The notes under the pieces are model-generated. The model worked only from the letters and a program-made list of their open reading frames with translations, made no database searches and was not told the origin of the DNA. Positions 21,192 to 32,019 of a stretch of 64,000 nucleotides of DNA are shown here, piece after piece. The position numbers and the translations under genes were made by a program. The stretch's first letter is position 1. Each line of letters opens with the position of its first letter. The DNA is from Pterobdella sp. o SKG-2022. Its lineage: Eukaryota > Annelida > Clitellata > Hirudinida > Piscicolidae. The DNA lies in the NCBI GenBank assembly GCA_964035795.1, contig OZ038320.1, forward strand, positions 24,988,118-25,052,117, read 5' to 3'.

Positions 21192-24100
21192 GTGAAAATC
21201 CTATTTAGCTAAAACTCAAAAGTTTATTCATATCTCTAAACAGAATACAACTAAACTTTAGTAATTTATTTAGTTTCAATAAATTCTTTCAGTTAAAAAT
21301 TTCAATCAATTTATTTGATTAAAAAATGATAAACTTGTACTGCAGTGCAACAACACAAGAAAGTCTGTGTAATATTGAAATACAAGTGCATCCAGCTACA
21401 GGAGCTGACCTACAGAACAAATGGGTGTCTGTCATTTTAGTAATATCTCCTTTTCTCCAGGTTTGGGATGTTTTATCTTTCAAAAGAAAAGGCACTCTGA
21501 ATCTACTTTTATGTCAATGCCCCATAAGCATATTTGAGATATAAACATTATTTTGTACAATAACATAATTTAATAATCTAAGGGATTATATTTTATAGTT
21601 ATTAAGTATGTTAAAATAATGAATTATAACTACATTTGATATTACATTGCTTCAAATTGGTAATGTAATGCGGTATTTATATAGCGCTTTTCCTTATAGA
21701 TCAAAGTGCTTGCTACAAATTTAATGTAGCAAAAACACACTGGAACAGGTGCTAATTGTCGGCCCTTGTGGGATCAAACTCGGTAACTTTTAGATAATGT
21801 CTAATGCTCAACCATTGAGCTATAGGGGCCGACATTTTATTCTTATATTATTATAAAACCTACAAAAAAATATTGAATTAAATAATTTAACAAAATAATC
21901 ATATTATTTCAATATATATTACTTTATTTCAATAAATATCATTCTCAGTACCCTCACACCATGCCTCATATACAACTACTGAGACCTCGGGGCATTTCTC
22001 AAGATTACTTCAACCAGTAATTATTTATTGTGATTCCATAACATAAAAATAAGATAACTTAAAAAAAACAATGATCATGAGTAATAACGATATTTTAGAT
22101 AAAAAATGTTTATTATTTTGTTTCTGTTTAATAGAGAAGTTCATTTTTAAGTTACATATTTTTGCTCTTATGAAAAATTGTCTATAATTTAAGAAATTTA
22201 TTTTTGATGGTGTCTAGCCATTATATTTTTTTTGATTTTATGTTCATCAGTTAAGTTTCTTTTATATTCCTTAATAAAATTTTCAATGGTATAAAAATAT
22301 TATCATAGATTCTTATTTTTTAATTATCTTTTTAATGTTTTTATTTGTAAATAATAACAATAATAATATTAAGTAAATCTAATAATATGATGAGTAATAA
22401 ATATTAGCTATATTCATCATCTTTAAATAGAATTACTTATATTGAATCTTGTTGTTCTCATCATCACAGCATCAGAGATAGTCTACAGGCACATGCAGAA
22501 AAGAATGTGGGAGTTGCCATGTTATATGACCTGTTCGAGGTTAGATTTGGTTTGATAGCTACTTAGTGTAAGATTCGCAAGTAACCAGCAGGTAGAGGGT
22601 TCAAATCCCGCTTTGACTACGTGTGCAACATTACTATTGTAGTTAAGAGCTAAAAATGAGTAAAATTTGAAAGAATTAATTTTGCAAATATAATGAAAAT
22701 TTTTCAGGTTTTAAAAAGCTTTTATTTATAAATGAAAAATTTTATTTATTACGTTGTTTCAAATATGTAAAAATTATTGCATTAGAGAAGGCTTATAGAC
22801 AAAACATGAAATGACGATTCATTACACAGACAACCAGAGAGTTACTGACCAACAACAATAAGCCTGCCACCTTCTGTACCATATGCCTTGAAGATTTCAA
22901 ATATGGCTAGTATTTACTTGAGAATTCTCAAGTGTTTAAACAGCTTTAACAGGTTGCAAAACTACAATGATGATGATGCGTTAGGGACGAATTGTATATG
23001 CTAAGTAATAATTGATTTCATGATAAGGCTATACTTATCGAAAATTATAGCTTTTCTTTTAAAAAAATGTATGAATCCTCAATTGATGTTTTTGAAGTTT
23101 AATTGATTTTGTATTCCATGTTTCAAAGATGGGAAGGTAGAATGCCCGAACTTCTTCAAGACCTCATGTTACCACTACTTCCACACGTGGTGTCTTGTCA
23201 AGTATGTCAGACAGCCTCTTGAGTCTGAAGATGAAAAGAACATTGTGCGTAACAATTATTTTTAAATGATAATATGGATCATCATCATCATTAATTTTAT
23301 TATGTTGCTGATACTACATTGATCATTGTGTAAAAGTTTTGATTTTTTAAGGTTGTTTAGTATTTATAAAGCGTTTCTTTCTGTAATTTGAAGCACTTGC
23401 TATAAATTTTATCTAACTAAAACGCTCCGTGGAAGTGTTGGCCGAACACGTGATTGAACCCGGTGTTTTAGAGAATTATTCTAATGCTATACCAATTGAG
23501 TTTGATTACCCAACGTAAAATTTATATTCATTAGCATTTACTTTTATTTCTCAATGGGGCATTATTGAGTAAAATTAATATATATCTTCAATTTCTTTTA
23601 TAAGAGGCATTTAAACATCCAACCAGCAGCTGCCGTGTCCGGTATGTCGAAAGGACATCAAAGTCGAGGTTGGAAGCATCAACACAAACGAACTTCCCCA
23701 AAAGGCTCATAATGATGATGTCATGCAGACCTCCATACCAGCTGAAATTAAAAAGAAACTTGAAGCGTGGCAAAAAAATATGAAGGTTATTTATGAAAAT
23801 CAACTGAAGAAAGGAGGCATTATTGATTTAGAAAAAGAAAAATTGAAGAGTTTAGTTAATATTTCTGAGCCGATTGTTTCTGTTGAATGCCTTGATGTAA
23901 GTACTATTTTAGCCAGAAGTCTTCCAAGCCGTGATGATAATAACAACAACAGCATTAAGGCATGTGGCAATGGGGCAAGGAGGAGAGAGGAAGCTTCAAC
24001 TAGAAGTAATGAAAAAAATTTTGAAAACAGAAGATTTTATGGCTTCAAAAACATGTCTTCTGAAAAGTATTACAACAAAAATATTAGAAATAAAACGACG

Positions 24101-24295
24101 CTTGACCCATGCAACCGACAACAAACACACTCGTGCTACCAAGCCACAAGCAGCCATCAAAATCAACGCACCCAGGTGAACAACAATAACTATCCTACTG
24201 AACGCCATCATAACACTCAAACTCCACCAAGTACTGTTCCTGATGTATTAAATCCTGCTTCTAATGCTCATGATAATGATGATGATGCAAGTTAA
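21126..24295 (+). CDS. RNF25: RNF25-type RWD/RING E3 ubiquitin ligase
   Basis: This is a cytosolic E3 ubiquitin ligase. Its RWD domain spans exons 1-4 (ELLVLKEILLDD, IEIQVHPATGADLQ, YPHTMPHIQLLRPRGIS, KNVGVAMLYDLFE). A C3H2C3-type RING spans exons 5-7 (CTICLEDF, SCYHYFHTWCL, CPVCRKD). The RNF25 hallmark KGGIIDLEKEK follows, then a disordered Asn/His/Arg-rich tail of about 140 residues. Known RNF25 ubiquitinates targets linked to NF-kB signalling and stalled ribosomes. About 394 codons are visible; the family is near 460. The first coding exon with the ATG was not found. The phase of the intron after exon 5 does not fit with a plain GT donor. An AATAAA lies 39 nt after the stop. Order and spacing of motifs make the assignment firm. 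Confidence 0.92.
21346..21460 (+). CDS. RNF25: RNF25 exon: RWD beta strands
   Basis: It encodes SLCNIEIQVHPATGADLQ followed by VSVILVISPFLQ. The -I-I--HPAT--D-Q- strand pair is characteristic of RNF25. The upstream ATG at 21326 is in frame but precedes the TGCAG acceptor, so I treat it as intronic. Confidence 0.85.
21461..21948 (-). mobile_element. RNF25 intron with minus-strand tRNA-derived SINE (21672-21834)
   Basis: On the minus strand the tRNA-like head begins at 21834: GGCCCCTATAGCTCAATGG (A box), 5'-AGTTTGATCC (B box), then an unrelated body. On the plus strand the body ends as TATTTATATAGCGCTTTTCC followed by AGTGCTTGCTACAA. Similar bodies occur at 23359-23515 and 44684-44828, showing a dispersed family. 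It lies antisense within the RNF25 intron. Confidence 0.65.
21949..22016 (+). CDS. RNF25: RNF25 exon: RWD YPHTMP segment
   Basis: It encodes YPHTMPHIQLLRPRGISQDY, matching the YP---P-I---NPRGLSD turn diagnostic of RWD domains. Acceptor TTCTCAG, donor GTAATT. Confidence 0.9.
22470..22539 (+). CDS. RNF25: RNF25 exon: last RWD helices
   Basis: It encodes IRDSLQAHAEKNVGVAMLYD followed by LFE. This is the RWD C-terminal helix (-A---G--ML-ELIE). The acceptor is CATCACAG and the donor is GTTAGA. Confidence 0.85.
22540..22635 (+). mobile_element. tRNA-like SINE head in RNF25 intron
   Basis: GATAGCTACTTAGTGTAAG resembles an A-box region, and GAGGGTTCAAATCCCGC about 35 bp later contains a near-perfect B box. 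The acceptor stem does not close, so it is not a functional tRNA. A SINE head or tRNA pseudogene is more likely. Confidence 0.5.
22830..22909 (+). CDS. RNF25: RNF25 exon: first RING cysteines
   Basis: It encodes RELLTNNNKPATFCTICLED and FKYG. CTIC supplies the first zinc-ligand pair. With the visible GTATTT donor it leaves two bases, but the next exon needs one left over. A non-canonical GC donor at 22906 (TATG before GCTAGT) would fit and is a possible alternative end. Confidence 0.8.
23015..23100. repeat. GATAAG-core palindromic element, half copy
   Basis: CATGATAAGGCTATACTTATC is followed by GAAAATTATAGC and then ATGTATGAATCC to TGAAGTTT. It aligns over about 70 bp with the right arm of the hairpin at 351-425 (ACTTACCGAAAAATTTAGC to GACGTTGAAGACTGT). 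It lies in the RNF25 intron before the central RING exon. Confidence 0.55.
23129..23244 (+). CDS. RNF25: RNF25 exon: RING SCYHYFH core
   Basis: It encodes GKVECPNFFKTSCYHYFH followed by TWCLVKYVRQPLE. C-YH-FH--C gives the central RING ligands and is nearly invariant in RNF25. The donor is GTGCGT, phase 0. Confidence 0.9.
23359..23515 (-). mobile_element. Minus-strand tRNA-derived SINE in RNF25 intron
   Basis: On the minus strand there are CTCAATTGGTATAGC (A box) and CCGGGTTCAATC (B box). On the plus strand the body contains AGTATTTATAAAGCG and GAAGCACTTGCTA, shared with the copies at 21672 and 44684. Confidence 0.65.
23630..24295 (+). CDS. RNF25: RNF25 last exon: RING end, GGIIDLE motif, tail
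   Basis: It begins with LPCPVCRKD, the last RING ligand pair, then a helical segment leading to LKKGGIIDLEKEKL, a signature seen in RNF25 orthologues. The rest is a low-complexity Asn/Thr/His-rich tail ending in an acidic AHDNDDDAS and TAA. Confidence 0.9.
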   Translation: MPCPVCRKDIKVEVGSINTNELPQKAHNDDVMQTSIPAEIKKKLEAWQKNMKVIYENQLKKGGIIDLEKEKLKSLVNISEPIVSVECLDVSTILARSLPSRDDNNNNSIKACGNGARRREEASTRSNEKNFENRRFYGFKNMSSEKYYNKNIRNKTTLDPCNRQQTHSCYQATSSHQNQRTQVNNNNYPTERHHNTQTPPSTVPDVLNPASNAHDNDDDAS

Positions 24296-24333
24296 TTATT
24301 TGGTGAAGTTTTGAATATTGCCATTTGTTTGAA

Positions 24334-24339
24334 AATAAA
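24334..24339 (+). terminator. Likely poly(A) signal of RNF25
   Basis: AATAAA lies 39 nt after the RNF25 stop codon in A+T-rich sequence. The hexamer is common here by chance, so position is the main support. Confidence 0.5.
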
Positions 24340-26277
24340 TATTCATAACATAAATTGTATTGATATATGCAATATTTTGAAAAATTATTAAAATTTCGAC
24401 AAAATTGACGTTTTGCAGAGAATCTTCAAAATGAAAGAAAACAAAATGTTTGCTATCGTTTCACATGTCATAAGTTTCATTTATATAACACCTAGATTAA
24501 CTCAAAACAGAACGCCTTAAGTGCTAAAAAATAATAAAAGTTTCTTCAGACTGAAAACGAAAAAGAAACGAGAATAATTAATGAGGCTAGATGTTACAAA
24601 CGATTTGAAAAATTTGACTCTTGAAAGAAAGGAAAAACAGAAAAGAAAGTGTATAAAGCTTAAACGTGTTTTGACTTCTATCACTGTAAAGCTAAAACTT
24701 AGTTTTTCTTGTATTATAAACAAAATTTTGAAAATTTTTGTTCTATAATATTGTTTCAGTGTTTATACTTGAAGATTTGTCAAAAGCTCACAAACTGCAT
24801 AAAAACTTTAAATAGATTTTTTAAACACAATTTTGATCTTTTTCAACAGTTGCATTGACATCTAGTGAGTAAAACTGAAATTTATTAAAGAATATAATCT
24901 ATAAAAATATTAATAAACGTTACACAAACTTTCAAAACCGTTTTTCGAAAATTAAGAAAAAATAATAATAAATAGGATTTACTCAGAATAAATTATTTTT
25001 TATGAAAGGAAAGGAAATAATTTTTGCCATAGATTAATCTTTAAAGGCGACACTAGTACGGTGACCTATCATGACCTTTTAGTCAATAAAATTTCTTTCT
25101 CCAAAAAAAGCTGACCCTTAACCTATTTCCTAACAAGATGATTGGAGCAACTAGAAAATATATCTTAAAAAATTACTCACTTGTTTGATGACAACTCTTC
25201 TTGTTTTTTTTCGGAAATACAGCACAAAAATCCTTAATCGTGTTTTTCTGAGTTATTTGACGCGCAAGCTTTGTTTTAAATTTGATGATTCCTTTTCGTT
25301 GTGTTCTAGAAAAAATTTTTTTCAATTGATTAAATAAATTAATTTAACTTTTTATTGAATTAATGATTTTTATTTTATTTAACTCGTTGATTAAAAAATA
25401 TTTTTCATGAGACATTTCAACTTTCTTCAAATAAATCCACATGAATTCTTCATTAGCTGGACCACTTTACATTCAAATCAATTCAAATTTTTCTAAAATT
25501 TTTAAAATAAAATTTTTATTGATAATAAAACATTATAAAAAATAAATTTAATAACCAGTAAGACTAAAAATTAACGCCAAAAACTCAGTAAAATGATGAA
25601 AATAAGATAAGATGAATCAATCAAAATCATCAGTCTCTGCAGTATCAATCACTATTTCTTGAAAACAGATCTATCTTGATAGCAGCTATTTTCTCATGAC
25701 TATTAAATAAAAACTACAAATTTTAAAAAATTTTCCATTCTTCCACATTTTACATTAATTTTCTTCATGATCAAGCATTTTGAAAAACTTCCAAAACCTT
25801 AAGTATTCTCAAGTAATTTTTTATAATTATCTTCAAGTTTCAGATTTTAATTAATAGTTAATTTGTTCTCAATCTCACCATTTTTTTTTGCATACTTCTT
25901 TCAATAAAAATGAAGTTGAATAAATGAATGAGCTCTCAATATTTACAGAAAAAGTGATTGCGTAAATTAAACGATTTAACATATACATCTATGGCGTGTT
26001 TGATTGTAATGTAAAACCCCGTAACAATATCGACTATGAACAAAATTTTTAGCTGCTAAGATGAAATAATAAAAAAGTAAAATTAATTTTGTTGTAGTTT
26101 CTGTGCATACAATGCGTTTTTTTTAAAAACAAAATCAACATTGAAACAAAATTAAAGCAAAAAAGTATATAAGCATTAGCAAATACATGGGAAAAAGCAA
26201 CGTTCAAATAAACCAACTTAATTTTTCTTCATGGCAGTTGTCTAAAAAAAAATTCTTCTGTAAATTCAAAACTTAAT

Positions 26278-26667
26278 AGAAAGTTGAGCGCAAGGCAATC
26301 TATCAAGGAATCAATATTGCTGATGGATGGTCCAAGAACCTTCCATGCGAGAACTGTGGAAACCGTGGTGTAATCGATGGCTACCAAAATTTATAAATAA
26401 CATATCAAAATGAAATTGAAACGATAAGCAAAATTTAATTAAAATGTTTTATTATCCCATAAATGTACCACTACCAAATGGAAAAAACTCACTTTGGGTG
26501 CTACTGAATGAGGTCATCATTCGGTTGTATTATCTGCCTCAATCTGAGCTATATGGAACCTTCGTTGCAGGCTTATTATGATATAAATTCATTGTAACTG
26601 TTTTCAATTAATTTATATAATTTAGAAAGAACATGGACACTATCGAAGGTCTTTTGTTCTGAAAGAT
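26278..26667 (+). other. Exon-like segments of an unrecognised locus
   Basis: This stretch is less A+T-rich than its surroundings. The segment about 26281-26372 reads KESILLMDGPRTFHARTVE in one frame and NLPCENCGNRGV in another. The segment 26625-26667 reads KEHGHYRRSFVLKD between TTTAG and a perfect GTAAGT donor. No start, stop or family can be assigned. It could be part of an unknown gene, a decayed gene or a repeat. Confidence 0.25.
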
Positions 26668-27074
26668 GTAAGTATTGCACTTATTAAGATGTGAGCTTTG
26701 TGATAAGAACGCTCAAAGTTATAATCCTGGTGCACAACTACACGTACACACGTACAATGAGATTGGAATAGTTAAATTGCTCTAACTCATTTACACCCAT
26801 TTCAAGAAAGCTATTAATTATTTCAACTTGCTGTTATGGCTGTATTAATGATTGATTGAAGTGTCTTTTTTTGAATATTGATTTGGTGCCTGATTTACAC
26901 ATCACACCACCTCGCAGCCATTTTTCCACGCACAACAACATTCACAGGGTAATTGTATACCACAATAACGTTTTAATATAAGAAATTCAATATATAACTT
27001 TAGTTTAGAAAAAGCGAAATTTTTTCATTAAAAACGTGTGAAAGAGCAGATGGAAAAGACGCGTTCCGTCCACT

Positions 27075-27129
27075 CTATATATATATATATATATATATCT
27101 ATATATATATATATATATATGTGTATGTG

Positions 27130-27176
<47 letters not shown>

Positions 27177-27178
27177 CA
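27075..27178. repeat. Compound TA / CA microsatellite
   Basis: About 46 bp of TA dinucleotides with one interruption are followed by GTGTATGTGTATA and about 44 bp of AC dinucleotides. This is a classic slippage-prone compound microsatellite, probably polymorphic. Confidence 0.95.
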
Positions 27179-30100
27179 CACGCTCAAAAGTTATATAAAT
27201 ATGAATGTGGCAACAAAAACACTTTCATAATCTTTAATATTGCTAAAACTTAACAAATCAGGAAAAGATATTTGGCTCGATAAACTGGCAAACATTTTTA
27301 AGGTTCTGAAATGTAAATTACTCTGGAGGTTTGAGGATGAATTCGATTGATAAAAGGTGCGTTATAATCGAATATGTTATTCATTGTATTGATCGCCTAT
27401 TGGAATATTTGGCTTAGAGCTTTGTTGAAGGAACTTAATTTTTAAGTGTATGCGAATATAAAATAAAATATTGACTTTCTACATAATCTCTCCATATAAA
27501 GAAGCCTATTTATTTTGAATGGATCTTGAAAGATGTAAAATTTTTGTCGAATCATTTATCACTTGCTAAAACTTTTTGACACAACACAGAAGCTGAGAAA
27601 AGGCTAGTTTTGTTATTGTTATCTGAAATCCCCAAAAAAATCTTGAACTTTTTACTGTAAGCTAGTGGTTCTAAATAATAATGCTCTAAAGCACTGACAA
27701 CACGGTGTTTTGAATTCAAGATTTAAGTTCATAGAGGAGGGATTATCACGAAAGAACCATTAAAACACCAAAGATTAAAACCATTAATGAGAGTTATCTA
27801 CTCGAAGAATATTTCAATAAAAAATAACAGCTAAAGTAAGATGATTATAAAGACACAAGCATAATAAATAGTAAACTGACTGGCAAATCTTATCTGCCCT
27901 GTAATTCCCTACAGATTAATAAGTTGCAGACGCTGTCATAATGATGGCAATAAGAAAAATACTACAAAAAAGTGAACAAAACTGGAAGATAATTTTACAT
28001 AATGTGACTTCTTCACCAGTGAAATTCAAACAAGCTTATAGAGTTAAAAGTTGTTTGGAGTTTGAATATTTCATAAAGTTTTGCCATACAACTAGACTTT
28101 TCTTTTCATAAATGTATTAGGTAGTTCATATAATTAAAGTTTGATTTAAGAATTCATAAACAAAAGTGAATTCACAGAAATATTCATGAAATAATGGCAA
28201 ACAAATTGAATTAGGAGTTTAAAAAATGAGGGTTAAATTTAAGGTAGGGTAGGTTGCTGGTACAAGGATAGGCTATGCAGTGTCACGCAAATATAAAATT
28301 TAAAGCCTTTTGATGTAGATGATGAATGGAAGAATAAATAAAAGTATGGATATATATAAAAAGGGGACATAAGGAAAGAATCAAATCGACAAACAGTCAT
28401 AGTACTGTTTGATTTATTAATAAGTCTTCTTTTAGTTTCCAATAAAACGAGAAAAATCTATTTAAAAATGTGTCTTTAATTATTCATTTTATTGTTTATA
28501 ATTTTTCTATCCTAAAAAAATACAATTAAGAATATGAATGGTTGAAAAATTATTGCTAATGCTTTAAAAAAATATTCAAACGCCCCAAAAGATAAAAACC
28601 ACACAGACAAATGAGAAAAAATTTGCACCAAAGCATTATGCTAGGCAAAAGCATTGGAGGCTACACTAATAAATAAATGGTAATTCAGAGAAAATATGAT
28701 TGATGTGGAATAAATGAGTGAAAAAGATAAGTGGTGGTCTGTCTGATGGATGGAGAGGGAGGTACGTTGGCAACCACTTCTTATCAATGTATTTATGCGG
28801 ATAAGTATGGCAAGTGTACTTTAACAAAAATTTATCGGTTTTTTGCACGTTGGATTTCTAGAACTGTGTGTTAATATGATTATAACTTTTCAAGAGAATT
28901 GTTGCATAATTATATGATTATTTTTAAAAAACTTTGTAATTTTTTTTTCTGTAATTTGAATATAATTAATAAAGAAGTAGTTTTTAATGATGTGAATGAT
29001 TTAGAAAATTGCACCTACTTTTCAAACAAGTAAACAGAAGAAAAGAGGTTTTTGATATTAAAGGCATATCTTAAAATCTTTACAGAACTAAAACTTAAAC
29101 TTTTAAAAATCGATGTTAAACATGAGATGAGAAGCTAAATAAAAGCGTATGAATCAAAGAAAAAACTTTTGCAAAAATTTATGCTACAAAAGCTTCTCTT
29201 GTGACCTTTTAGACACGAAAATAACACCACGATAAAAGCGCTTTTTTTCAATAAAATGTTCAGATCAATTACTTGATGAAAAATTGTCATATAAACTAAA
29301 TAAATATACTTTGTTATAAAGTATAATTTTGTTTCAAAATTCAATAAAATAAAGTCATAATATTGAAAACAAGTTTAATTTATAAGCTCATCCAAGTTGC
29401 TATAATTAAAGCCCGATCTTAGTGTAAATATATAAAATTTGTCGACTCCGTCGCGTTTATAGTACCAGCCATACTCTTCTCTTAATAATTCTTATTGCTT
29501 TTGAAACAACTATCTAAAATTAAAAATTTTTGAAAAATATATTTAAACTAAAAGCAAAATTTTCTTTCAAAAAGCCTGTTTTTTTCTTGATTATAGGATT
29601 GTTGTGACTTTGAAGAGAGCAATGTATCTAGAAATTTATTTAAAAATGTACAAATCTTTTGCATTTCAAAAATAAAAAAAAGTTCAACTTGATTAAAACT
29701 ATCATTATCCAAGTTCTATATTTTAAATTTCACTTGCGAGTTTTTAAAATTATTTATTTACTTTGATAATTTTAAAAATATAATATTTTGTTTTTTTAAT
29801 TAAACACAGAATTTTCAAAAAGACATTGAAGGGGATAAAATGTATAGAAAATAAACTTGCAAAAGTCATTGTTGAAATCCTTATGGCAGACACTCTGCAC
29901 TAATGACGGCATTAAAAAGTATTGTGAGTGCTCACTTTCATTTGTGTTAAAATTAATTCAACAATTTCACAATTATATTCAATTTTGATTTTTCGTACGC
30001 TTTTTACCGTTCTCGACTCTGTATAATAGCTCCAGATTGACATTTTTATAAATATTTTTGTCATATTTATTGATAATTCAAAAAATTTTTATTTCTTTAT

Positions 30101-31846
30101 CAATAAACTAGTTAAAGATGAGACTTGTTGAAAAGTTAATTGAATGCAAATTTTTTTCAACTGCATGGAAATAAAATAATACTTTGATCAAAAATCTATG
30201 TAAAATGAATGGGTTTCATTCGGAACAAAAATAATAAGACTAATGAAATAATAATTAAATTAGACATTAATGAATAAAAACAAAACGAATAAAAATAAAT
30301 AGATGAGTGAAGAAAGATTGGAAATAGAAAAAACTTAAATGTTGATTGTTTAAATGAGAATGATGGAAGAGGAAGGACAGTTGCCCTTGTACATGCATCT
30401 TTGTTCTTCGCATCCAATCGCCATAAACCCCAGTTGAATCGGTTCCAAACTGCTATAAAAGCTTTTTTATGAAGCTTTGAAGGTTTTTCAATTGAAAACT
30501 AAAAAGTATTTTAAAGATTTTTAATGCTTCCGAAGCGTCTTTTTAATACATTTTATCGATTTTATAGTTAATCTTTGCAGATCTATCTTCATCGGTTATC
30601 TGAATATTAATCTATTGAAAAGTTATGGCTTGAAGGACTTGTGAAACAAATAAAACTTTATGATCACTAAAAATCCCCCGTAGTGAAGAGTTGTCTTGTG
30701 TTATGGTCCTTTTATGCAAGTTATCGCTGAGAATTGTATTAAATATCCTATTAAAAATAAACTGTTCTTTTGAGTGGTCGCAAAGCGTAAATTTCATGAA
30801 ATGAAAAAAGAATGGTACCTCTGCTTCGAGTCTTTACGCTCCTCATTCGATTAGAAACAATTTTTTTTAGGTTCGACTACCTTTTCAAGCTAAAAATTTA
30901 TTGTAATTCTCTTATTTGTCAGTTTTCAATCTCTTTTTTGGTTTAGTTAAAATATAATTATAACTATGAAATAAGATGAAAATTCTGTATAAAAAAGCGT
31001 GCTTTAAACCAAATCAAAGTTATACCTTGTTTTAATAGTGTTAGGATATTTGTAGTTGTAATTTTATTCTCAGTGCATGGGTATAGTGAAGTTTTTCTTC
31101 AAGTTTTACACCCCTACTTAAAACAACTTCATTTAAATGATAGATACATCTCTAAATAGCTGTTATGTTCAAATAATTTTAATGAGTTAATTACATAAAA
31201 CTTAATTTTTTCAACGTTTTTTTAGATGGAAAGAATTGAATTACACCATTAAAACGGTGAAATCAAAAAGTACAAGCACCTTACAAGTTATGTGATGTAA
31301 ATGCTTAGTAAAAGAAAAAGCAAGTCACAACTAATTAACTAACAAATGCAAACCTAGCATTATGTAAATTTTCTCAAAGTAGAAAAGTCGAAAACAAACT
31401 GGAAAACTTAATTTAACTACAAGTTAATGATACAAATGGTAAGACTGTTGGATTAAAGTCAGTTGCTTGAACACTATTTGTCTTCAAAAAAAACTACTAC
31501 TATTAATACTGCTACAACGACAAGGCTAATTCATCAATCAGTTTCCCTTAATAATTATGCTCAATAAGCAATATGGCAAAACTTTTTTTTTACCTACCAT
31601 CCTATTTTTTTTTTTCAACACAATTTTTTGCGCCATTAAATCATTCATCATTTTTTTTATCTTTAAATTTCGTAAAATAATTTTTCTCTGTTTCTTATTT
31701 TTTTTTTATTTTTATTAATTTTTCAGAATCATGAACTATTCTATCTGCTTAAAAACCCGTAGTTTTCTTTATAAAGAAGAAATTGAACACATTACAGCAA
31801 CTACATTGATTAACATAATTCACTAATTCTTCTTCCATTATCCATC

Positions 31847-32019
31847 ATGCGTCACAAAAAAAGAAAAAGTTTACAATCTTTGATAACATTATCAACGATC
31901 TTCTTCCTCTTCCGGTCCACTCATCAAGTAGAAATGGAACATGTTTATTACGTGCAGGAAGAGGGAGACACTGACATGTTTGTTGCCAACATAATGCTTG
32001 ATGCTCAAGTTTCTCAGAG
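31847..32019 (+). CDS. Protocadherin exon 1: signal peptide and EC1 start
   Basis: The ATG opens MRHKKRKSLQSLITLSTIFF, a basic start plus hydrophobic core typical of a signal peptide. VYYVQEEGDTDMFVANIMLD follows, the E-----T-V-NI--D first strand of protocadherin EC1. The donor is GTTTGT, two bases left over. Confidence 0.9.

Larger units (their letters stand above)
24340..31846. other. Intergenic between RNF25 and protocadherin
   Basis: Mostly featureless A+T-rich sequence. It holds a compound microsatellite at 27075-27178 and several exon-like plus-strand pieces between 26281 and 26950, listed separately. No RNA gene was recognised. The right end should hold the protocadherin promoter and 5' UTR. 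Confidence 0.45.

Noticed and set aside
21326..21345. ATG opening a frame into an RNF25 exon
   Set aside because: The TGCAG acceptor after it and a preceding RWD exon show that the ATG is intronic, not the start.
22540..22635. Functional tRNA gene
   Set aside because: The B box is good, but the acceptor and anticodon stems do not pair, so a SINE head or pseudogene fits better.
23931..24220. Other-frame ORFs over the RNF25 tail
   Set aside because: These are shadows of the low-complexity coding tail on both strands.
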